Below are positions 1-5,594 of a stretch of DNA of 30,249 nucleotides, piece by piece. The position numbers and the translations under genes are program-made. The notes under the pieces were generated by a model. It was given only the letters and a program-made list of their open reading frames with translations. It was not told the DNA's origin and did not search any database. This stretch comes from a virus: the IMG/VR virus record IMGVR_UViG_3300047560_001538, positions 1-30,249 of that record; one strand, given 5' to 3'. The stretch's first letter is position 1. Every line of letters starts with the position of its first letter.

Positions 1-179
1 TTCAACTTCAGCAGACAGCTGAAGAGTTGCAGGCTAAGATCAACGGTCTGCGTTCGATGATCATGCCGCTGTTGAATAACTTGGCTTCTGATCCTGAAAA
101 AGAATATATTTTGTGGCCCGATCGCGCTACTAAGATCAAAGCTTTCATCAAGAAGATCGACGACTACATCGTCAGCTGA
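1..179 (+). CDS. 3' end of a small conserved phage protein (partial)
   Basis: The reading frame is open from the window edge (frame 3) to TGA at 177-179. The visible 58 residues begin with a short Gln/Glu-rich helix, continue through a hydrophobic stretch (MIMPLLNNL) and contain the phrase EYILWPDR before a Lys/Ile-rich end. This arrangement resembles a short conserved protein of unknown function common in T4-like marine phages, recalled from memory rather than searched. The next gene starts on the last base of this stop codon (TGATG), so the two are probably translationally coupled. Its start lies outside the window. Confidence 0.75.
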   Translation, partial: QLQQTAEELQAKINGLRSMIMPLLNNLASDPEKEYILWPDRATKIKAFIKKIDDYIVS

Positions 180-1012
180 TGATAGATTACCTAGCCTTAT
201 TAGTAGCGTTGGGCGTATCTGGCGTCTCTGCTTACTACTCTATTATAGGTCTGACTGCTATCTTTGCGTCTGCTTACTATCCTGTGATAGTCATGGGTGT
301 AGCGCTGGAGTTAGGCAAGCTAGTATCAGCTTCGTGGTTGTATCGTAACTGGAATCATACACCTTTCTTACTTAAGTCGTATCTGTCTTTTGCTGTCATA
401 CTATTGATGCTCATATCGAGCATGGGTATCTTTGGCTTCTTATCGAGAGCACACATAGAACAGCAACTGAACATTAATACGGGTCAAGCTGACCAGATAA
501 AGATTATCGATACTAAGATAGAGTTTATCAAGTCATCTATGGCCGATATAGACAAGCAAGTATCTCTTATCGATAATGCTCTTACTAAGATGACTGATCG
601 TGGACAAGCTGCTTCTTCGTTGAAGGCCGCTGATCAGCAAAGAAGAACTAGGACTGATCTTATAAAGAAGAAAGAGGGCTATGTCAAAGAACTATCAGAG
701 CTCACAACAGAACGAGTATCACTCACATCTGGAATCAAGAAGCTCGAAGCAGAAGTGGGTCCAATCAAGTACATCGCCGAACTCATATATTCGGACGGAG
801 GAACTGAACAGCTCGAGCGATCCGTTCGTGCAGTTATTATACTTCTCGTACTCGTGTTTGATCCTCTTGCTGTCGTTCTACTCTTGGCTGCTAATCATGG
901 ATTGAACAGAAGAAAGCAGTTGACATTTTTTAAAGAACCGAGTATATTAAAGATTGACGATGAAGTACTAGGAGATGTTAATGTCGTTGAAAGAAAAGCT
1001 GATAAAGAATAG
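179..1012 (+). CDS. Multi-pass membrane protein with periplasmic or cytoplasmic coiled coil, function unknown
   Basis: A 277-residue protein. Hydrophobic segments lie at about residues 4-30, 33-52 and 66-88, followed by a long charged, coiled-coil-like stretch (about 92-195) and a last membrane segment at about 217-238. The tail is basic and then acidic. I do not recognise an enzyme motif. The architecture (three membrane spans, coiled coil, one span) occurs in conserved hypothetical proteins of marine T4-like phages located beside uvsX. The ATG overlaps the upstream stop by one base, and the 3' end overlaps uvsX by about 32 bases. The uvsX promoter lies inside this gene at 920-948. A role at the host membrane is inferred from topology only. 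Confidence 0.8.
   Translation: MIDYLALLVALGVSGVSAYYSIIGLTAIFASAYYPVIVMGVALELGKLVSASWLYRNWNHTPFLLKSYLSFAVILLMLISSMGIFGFLSRAHIEQQLNINTGQADQIKIIDTKIEFIKSSMADIDKQVSLIDNALTKMTDRGQAASSLKAADQQRRTRTDLIKKKEGYVKELSELTTERVSLTSGIKKLEAEVGPIKYIAELIYSDGGTEQLERSVRAVIILLVLVFDPLAVVLLLAANHGLNRRKQLTFFKEPSILKIDDEVLGDVNVVERKADKE
920..948 (+). promoter_or_regulatory. Sigma70-like (early) promoter for uvsX
   Basis: TTGACA at 920-925 matches the -35 consensus exactly. A 17-base spacer leads to TATATT at 943-948, one mismatch from the -10 consensus. The start point would be near 955, about 26 bases before the likely uvsX start. The same TTGACATTTT / 17 bp / TATATT arrangement occurs before nrdA, which supports it as a phage early promoter type. 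It lies inside the upstream coding region. Confidence 0.7.
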
Positions 1013-2030
1013 CACTATTGATCTTACCTCGACTCTCGAGAACTCTAAGATCTTTACTAAGAAAGATATGATCCCGACCGCAGTGCCTATGATCAACGTG
1101 GCACTCTCAGGTTCAATCGACGGCGGCGTCACTCCGGGTCTAACCATGTTAGCCGGTCCTTCCAAGCACTTTAAGACTGGCTTTGCACTATTGCTGGCTT
1201 CTGCGTTCTTGAAGAAGTATCCTGACGGTGTGATCTTATTTTACGATTCAGAGTTTGGTACTCCTCAAGACTACTTCAAGACGTTTAAGATCCCCTTCGA
1301 TTCAGTCGTACATACTCCTATTACCGACGTAGAAGAGTTGAAGTTTGACATCATGGCTCAGCTGAAAGAGATCGGTCGTGACGACAAGGTCATGATCGTC
1401 ATCGACTCCATTGGTAACCTTGCATCGAAGAAAGAAGTCGAAGACGCACTCGACCAAAAGTCAGTGGCAGATATGTCTCGCGCTAAGCAGCTAAAGTCTC
1501 TCTTCCGTATGGTCACACCACATCTGACTCTCAAGGACATTCCCGCAGTCGTGGTCAATCACACTTACAAAGAGATCGCGATGTATCCTAAAGACATCGT
1601 CGGTGGTGGTACTGGTTCGTACTATTCAGCTGACGCTATCTGGATCCTCGGTCGCCAGCAAGAGAAGGATGCTGATGGCATCTCTGGTTATCATTTCGTT
1701 ATCAATATCGAGAAGTCGAGGTACGTACGTGAGAAGTCGAAGATCCCGATCACTGTTTCCTTTGAAGGTGGTATCAATCGTTGGAGTGGTCTGCTTGACG
1801 TCGCTATTGATGGCGGTTACATCGTCAAGCCAAAAGCCGGCTGGTATGCGCGAGTGGATCGTGAGACCGGTGAAGTGAAGCAACCTTCTATGCGTGCTGG
1901 CGACATCGTAGACAACAAGGACTTCTGGTTCACGATGTTCAAGGAAACTGACTTCGCGCAGTATATCGAGAAGACTTATAAGATCGCTCACGGCTCCATC
2001 ATGGACGACGAAGATGATGAAGCAGCCTAG
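981..2030 (+). CDS. uvsX: UvsX, RecA-family recombinase
   Basis: Strand-exchange recombinase for phage recombination and repair; it forms filaments on single-stranded DNA and hydrolyses ATP. From ATG 981 the protein has 349 residues, close to T4 UvsX. The Walker A loop GPSKHFKT is at about residues 59-66, in the UvsX-typical form. Walker B (VMIVIDS) is at about 138-144, and a GGGTGSYYSAD segment matches the DNA-binding loop region. The tail is highly acidic (DDEDDEAA), as in T4 UvsX. I chose 981 over the in-frame ATG at 975 because GGAG at 971-974 abuts 975 but sits 6 bases before 981. The gene overlaps the upstream gene and has its own sigma70-like promoter. Confidence 0.95.
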   Translation: MSLKEKLIKNSTIDLTSTLENSKIFTKKDMIPTAVPMINVALSGSIDGGVTPGLTMLAGPSKHFKTGFALLLASAFLKKYPDGVILFYDSEFGTPQDYFKTFKIPFDSVVHTPITDVEELKFDIMAQLKEIGRDDKVMIVIDSIGNLASKKEVEDALDQKSVADMSRAKQLKSLFRMVTPHLTLKDIPAVVVNHTYKEIAMYPKDIVGGGTGSYYSADAIWILGRQQEKDADGISGYHFVINIEKSRYVREKSKIPITVSFEGGINRWSGLLDVAIDGGYIVKPKAGWYARVDRETGEVKQPSMRAGDIVDNKDFWFTMFKETDFAQYIEKTYKIAHGSIMDDEDDEAA

Positions 2031-2078
2031 TAGTTGTAAGTACGACTATACTCAACACACTTCGGAGAACAAGAGTAA

Positions 2079-3482
2079 ATGGCGATTGAAAATACTATCC
2101 TTGCGCATCTCGTCCATGATGAAGAGTATGGTCGCAAGGTCATGCCTTTCATTAAAGAAGAGTATTTCTCGGACTACCAAGACAAAGTAATCTACCAGCT
2201 CATCATCGAGTACGTAAACAAGTACAACTCCTTTCCTTCTAAAGAAGCGTTGGCTATCGACCTCTCTAACAGAGACGGCATCAATGAAGAAGCTTTTAAG
2301 CAAACAAAAGAGATCATCTCTCACCTTAAGATCGATGCCGATACACAAGAGCAGTGGTTGCTTGATCAGACAGAGAAGTGGTGTCAAGACAGAGCAATCT
2401 ACAACGCGATCATGTCTTCAATCCAGATATTGGACGACAAGACAGGAAAGACGACAAAGGGTGCAATACCTCAGATCCTCTCAGACGCCCTTGCAGTGTC
2501 ATTTGATACGCACATCGGGCACGATTTCATTGAAGATGCGGCTTCTCGCTATGAATTTTATCACACAAAAGAGATCCGTATACCGTTCGACCTCGAGTAT
2601 CTTAACAAAATCACGAACGGTGGGTTGCCTAAGAAGACGCTGAACATCTGCCTAGCTGGTACTGGTGTTGGTAAGTCTCTGTTCATGTGTCACTGTGCCG
2701 CTGCAAATCTGACACAGGGTCGCAATGTCCTGTACATCACTATGGAAATGGCCGAAGAGAAGATCGCCGAGCGCATCGATGCCAATCTATTGGACACACC
2801 CATCGATCAACTCGCGTTGCTACCTAAAGACGTGTATGACAAGAAGGTCGCGCGCATTCGTAACAATACGACCGGTAAACTGATCGTCAAAGAGTATCCT
2901 ACCGCTTGCGCTGGTTCAGCCAACTTTCGTCACCTGTTGAATGAGTTGAAGCTCAAGAAGAACTTCGTTCCAGAGATCATCTACATCGACTACCTGAACA
3001 TCTGTATGTCTTCGAGGATCAAACATGGAGCCAACGTCAATTCTTATACCTATATCAAAGCGATCGCAGAAGAACTACGAGGACTTGCGGTGGAGTTCAA
3101 TGTTCCTGTCGTCTCTGCGACTCAAACAACTCGAAGCGGATATTCGAGCAGCGACTTGGGACTGGAAGATACATCAGAATCCTTTGGACTCCCAGCCACA
3201 GCTGATTTTATGTTTGGTATCTCCACATCAGCGGACTTGGAAGACCGCGGTCAAATTATGGTTAAACAGCTCAAGAATCGCTATAATGATCCAGGGGTCA
3301 ATCGTAAGTTTGTTCTTGGTGTGGATCGCAGCAAGATGCGGCTATATGATGTAGAAGAGTCTGCACAAGATCTGTCTGACGATCGTCCTGTGATGGATAA
3401 GGGTAAGTTCATGACTGAAGACATCGAACGCAGCCTAACTAAACCAAAGTATACTAAGGAAATGTTTGCGGGGTTTAAATGA
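2079..3482 (+). CDS. gp41: Replicative DNA helicase, DnaB family (T4 gp41-like)
   Basis: Hexameric 5'-3' helicase that unwinds the replication fork and partners the primase encoded at 17838. The protein has 467 residues, the usual gp41 size. An N-terminal helical domain (about 1-140) is followed by a RecA-like ATPase core with Walker A GTGVGKS at 194-200, Walker B-type IIYIDY at 300-305 and a sensor-type VVSATQTTRSG segment around 344-354. GGAG at 2064-2067 is the likely ribosome site, 11 bases before ATG. A 48-base gap separates it from uvsX. The stop codon overlaps the next gene's start. Confidence 0.94.
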   Translation: MAIENTILAHLVHDEEYGRKVMPFIKEEYFSDYQDKVIYQLIIEYVNKYNSFPSKEALAIDLSNRDGINEEAFKQTKEIISHLKIDADTQEQWLLDQTEKWCQDRAIYNAIMSSIQILDDKTGKTTKGAIPQILSDALAVSFDTHIGHDFIEDAASRYEFYHTKEIRIPFDLEYLNKITNGGLPKKTLNICLAGTGVGKSLFMCHCAAANLTQGRNVLYITMEMAEEKIAERIDANLLDTPIDQLALLPKDVYDKKVARIRNNTTGKLIVKEYPTACAGSANFRHLLNELKLKKNFVPEIIYIDYLNICMSSRIKHGANVNSYTYIKAIAEELRGLAVEFNVPVVSATQTTRSGYSSSDLGLEDTSESFGLPATADFMFGISTSADLEDRGQIMVKQLKNRYNDPGVNRKFVLGVDRSKMRLYDVEESAQDLSDDRPVMDKGKFMTEDIERSLTKPKYTKEMFAGFK

Positions 3483-3787
3483 TGAAAAGACGTGAATTCT
3501 TTAAATTACCAGCTGGTGTTGCGCTCGGAGCATCTATCGGTGTTCCCATTGCAGAAGCAAAGTCGACTGCTATCGAAGTCCCTCAACCACCGCCGAATGA
3601 AGGGGTTCACATCGTTCTTCAAGGATACAAGAAACGAGAGACACCGCTGCAATCAACAGCTAATGGAGCTTTAGGCTACTTTAGCACTTCAGAACCGTCA
3701 GAACATAAAGTTGCTATGGCTGTTGGCGAAGACGGTCGTCTGTGGATTAAGATTGGTGATGAATGGAAGAGGGTAGCAGTAGAATGA
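3479..3787 (+). CDS. Small protein with a twin-arginine (Tat) type signal peptide
   Basis: 102 residues from ATG 3479; ATG 3482 would give one residue fewer. The N-terminus reads KRREFFK, a close match to the Tat motif S/T-RR-x-F-L-K. A weakly hydrophobic, Ala/Gly-rich stretch and a possible signal-peptidase site near IAEA (about residues 24-28) follow. The mature part is short and proline-rich, then beta-like, ending in LWIKIGDEWKRVA. This ending recalls small phage virion domains, but I cannot name a family. It overlaps the helicase stop and is followed by another Tat-like gene starting on its own stop codon. Folded export into the periplasm is inferred from the signal alone. Confidence 0.75.
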   Translation: MMKRREFFKLPAGVALGASIGVPIAEAKSTAIEVPQPPPNEGVHIVLQGYKKRETPLQSTANGALGYFSTSEPSEHKVAMAVGEDGRLWIKIGDEWKRVAVE

Positions 3788-4233
3788 ATAGGCGATCTAT
3801 GTTAGGTATGCTTGGTATCGGCGCTGCTGCTGGACCTGCTATTGCTGAGAATATTGTTTCACAATCTAGTGAAAAATCTGTTCTTGCTCATAATTACAAA
3901 TATGATGTAGATTATGGACTTGTTAACAAGTACGCTCCTGATGTTGTTCAAGAAAATCCACTACAAAGATTAGAACACATTCGCGAACATTATAATTTTC
4001 TGAAAGATAAGGGGAAATGGGTCAATGACGTCGTTTCTCGCGAAGTACAAGAACTACATAGATATGGTAGTTACCAAAATCATATCGATCCAGATATTAT
4101 GGCCTTGAAATCTTTTTCGATGTCTGCAAAAATTCGTTTTCATGTTCAGCGTAGAGCTGAAAGAAGATACGACCAAGAATTTTCTGAAGTATCTGAACAA
4201 TTGAAGTATTGGATGGAGAAAGTAGGACTATGA
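3784..4233 (+). CDS. Second small protein with a Tat-like signal peptide
   Basis: I place the start at ATG 3784, giving 149 residues. An ATG 21 bases upstream would bury the signal peptide. The N-terminus MNRRSMLGMLG has paired arginines before a Gly/Ala-rich hydrophobic run and a plausible cleavage site around AIAE (about residues 20-23). The mature part is charged and helical, with several aromatic residues (HYNFLKDKGKW, QRRAERRYDQEF) and no recognised family. The start overlaps the upstream stop (ATGA), so it is co-translated with the other Tat-like gene. Codons here are more AT-rich than in the flanking helicase gene, which may indicate separate acquisition. Confidence 0.7.
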   Translation: MNRRSMLGMLGIGAAAGPAIAENIVSQSSEKSVLAHNYKYDVDYGLVNKYAPDVVQENPLQRLEHIREHYNFLKDKGKWVNDVVSREVQELHRYGSYQNHIDPDIMALKSFSMSAKIRFHVQRRAERRYDQEFSEVSEQLKYWMEKVGL

Positions 4234-4469
4234 GTAGTTTGATAGGCGACATCAGAGCAGTAAATAAATGGGAATACGTCGAACAACCGTGGGACGGCGT
4301 TACTCTTCCACGTCCACAGCCTCAACTCATGTGCACTCAGTTCGAGTTTCAGGTGCGTAGAGTAGTTGTAACAGAAGAGGGTCTTCCAGCACTGTCTGAT
4401 TGGACTGCCATTCAGGTGTTCGATGAGTATCCAGAAACGACCAAACCAACCATCATGGTGAAGGAATGA
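4230..4469 (+). CDS. Small hypothetical protein
   Basis: 79 residues from ATG 4230, which overlaps the preceding stop as ATGA. An upstream in-frame TTG is less likely. The protein is soluble, with a Trp/Pro-rich first half (WEYVEQPWDGVTLPRPQP) and a beta-like second half. No motif is recognised. The last bases overlap the next small gene (ATGA), so it belongs to the helicase-downstream set of coupled small genes. Confidence 0.65.
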   Translation: MSSLIGDIRAVNKWEYVEQPWDGVTLPRPQPQLMCTQFEFQVRRVVVTEEGLPALSDWTAIQVFDEYPETTKPTIMVKE

Positions 4470-4660
4470 ACTACAAGATCGTAACTAATCCAGGACATTT
4501 TTTCGACGTTGTAGAAACTAAGACATCCCAGATCGTCTATACGTCTGGTGTGCACAGTAAGGCCAAGGAACTCTTACGCCATCTAAACTTCGGTGGCGGG
4601 TTCGATGGCTTTACACCGTCTTTTATGCTAAAAAATATTGCATTTAAGACAAAAAAGTAG
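4466..4660 (+). CDS. Small hypothetical protein
   Basis: 64 residues from ATG 4466, overlapping the previous stop (ATGA), with AAGGA just upstream. It opens with YKIVTNPGHFFDVVETKTSQIVYTS, a compact beta-hairpin-like segment, followed by a helix (KAKELLRHLNFGGGFDGF). This looks like a small conserved phage protein with an embedded fold, but I recognise no function. It is the last coding gene before the structured non-coding segment and terminator. Confidence 0.65.
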   Translation: MNYKIVTNPGHFFDVVETKTSQIVYTSGVHSKAKELLRHLNFGGGFDGFTPSFMLKNIAFKTKK

Positions 4661-4669
4661 TCGTGCTCG

Positions 4670-4677
4670 TATAAATA
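4670..4677 (+). promoter_or_regulatory. T4-type late promoter box TATAAATA
   Basis: This is an exact TATAAATA octamer, the T4 late promoter motif read by the phage late sigma factor. No protein gene begins soon after it. Transcription would start near 4683, exactly where the foldable RNA segment begins, and would meet the terminator at 4794-4823. Confidence 0.6.
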
Positions 4678-4682
4678 ATCCC

Positions 4683-4823
4683 AGAGCAAATTGCGTAGAC
4701 GCTGCAGCGTCAGTGGCAAGAATTAAGTACGGTTCAGGAATAGTCGGGAATAACGGTGGGGTTCCGCCCGACCGCAATTGCTTTTGGGAGTACGGGAGAG
4801 GTCTTATGGCCTCTCCCTTTTTT
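4683..4823 (+). ncRNA. Candidate structured small RNA of about 140 nt
   Basis: The segment between a late promoter box and a strong terminator contains no convincing gene but several helices. A long-range stem pairs 4689-4695 (AATTGCG) with 4773-4779 (CGCAATT), and G4686/C4687 with G4780/C4781. Inside it lie a hairpin at 4698-4711 (GACGC-TGCA-GCGTC) and a hairpin whose 6-bp stem 4743-4748/4767-4772 (GTCGGG/CCCGAC) abuts the closing stem. The terminator follows. Promoter, fold and terminator are seen; that it is a functional RNA is inferred. It is not a tRNA by my reading, and I do not recognise an RNA family. Confidence 0.4.
4794..4823 (+). terminator. Rho-independent terminator
   Basis: A perfect 8-bp GC-rich stem GGGAGAGG (4794-4801) / CCTCTCCC (4810-4817) with an 8-base loop is followed directly by six T residues (4818-4823). 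It closes the transcripts from the helicase side and the candidate small RNA. A new late promoter begins 5 bases later. Confidence 0.9.
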
Positions 4824-4827
4824 CGTT

Positions 4828-4835
4828 TATAAATA
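4828..4835 (+). promoter_or_regulatory. T4-type late promoter box TATAAATA
   Basis: Exact TATAAATA, 25 bases before the ATG at 4860 and just after the terminator. It should drive the 4860-7927 gene pair late in infection. Confidence 0.75.
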
Positions 4836-4859
4836 CTAAAAACTAAACGGGAATAGACT

Positions 4860-5594
4860 ATGTCAGCAGCATCGGACAAATACGAGAAAGACGTAGCGGC
4901 CTACATCAACAGGATCGCCGGCATCAAAGCTGAGCGACCATCAGTTGGCGCCGACTACTCTGACGTGAAGATCAGTAAGTTCAAGAACGAAAAGCTGGAT
5001 AAAGCTGCGTGGGTAGAAGTGAAGATGTCACACACCGACAACCTCTCCAATCCTCGCGTGTTCTACTCTGATGGTAAGTGGCAGACTACATATAAGACTC
5101 CTGCAGCTGCAGCTGCAGTCAAACTGTTGAACAACTCTAAGAAGGCGGCAGCGTTCATCACTGCTATCTCTAAGTTCTCTGGCATTCCAAAGAGCATCAT
5201 CAAGATCCCGACTACCAAGGGCGGACTCAACGAGAAGGGTGCAGTACCGTTGAAGATCATGAAGGCGTACTTCAATCAGCCCGGTGTCAATCGCTACATC
5301 CTCGACGAAGCAGACTACGACCTCGGTGAAGTAGTCACGCTGCACTACACTAAGGGTAAGACAGAGCCAGCATACTACATGCAGGCTGGTGACGACTTCT
5401 ATCTCATCTCTTCGAAGAACCCTCTCGGTCTTAACAAGAAGATTCCAGTACTCAAGGGAACTGGCAGCTTCAAGATGCGTGTTGGTACTCGTTCGGAGTT
5501 CTATGAGGTGCAAGCAGAGATCAAGATCACATCGATGCCGGATTCAGCTTATTCGGTGAAGCCAGGCACTAGCAAGAAAAACCCATTCGTATGA
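4860..5594 (+). CDS. Putative PD-(D/E)xK nuclease-like protein
   Basis: 244 residues. The N-terminal third has a layout that fits the PD-(D/E)xK nuclease fold: a first helix with acidic residues (DKYEKD, residues 6-11), a GADYSDVKI segment (30-38) and AWVEVK (50-55), where D32 or D35 with E53-x-K55 would be the metal-binding set. A Lys-rich middle and a beta-rich C-terminus follow. I do not recognise an exact family, and the nuclease reading is an inference from motif spacing. It is first in a late transcription unit and overlaps the next gene by 4 bases, suggesting a role in late DNA processing or the virion. Confidence 0.55.
   Translation: MSAASDKYEKDVAAYINRIAGIKAERPSVGADYSDVKISKFKNEKLDKAAWVEVKMSHTDNLSNPRVFYSDGKWQTTYKTPAAAAAVKLLNNSKKAAAFITAISKFSGIPKSIIKIPTTKGGLNEKGAVPLKIMKAYFNQPGVNRYILDEADYDLGEVVTLHYTKGKTEPAYYMQAGDDFYLISSKNPLGLNKKIPVLKGTGSFKMRVGTRSEFYEVQAEIKITSMPDSAYSVKPGTSKKNPFV

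Noticed and set aside
2024-2052. TATACT before the helicase gene as a promoter
   Set aside because: No recognisable -35 at the right distance; the helicase can be read through from the uvsX promoter.
4689-4779. Could the foldable segment be a tRNA
   Set aside because: No D-arm, no 7-base anticodon loop and no TTC-loop of normal form; only the closing stem and an adjacent arm are tRNA-like.
4638-4832. Open frame of 64 codons across the intergenic segment
   Set aside because: It begins with TTG, lacks a ribosome site, overlaps the previous gene and runs through the terminator; the RNA-gene reading explains the segment better.
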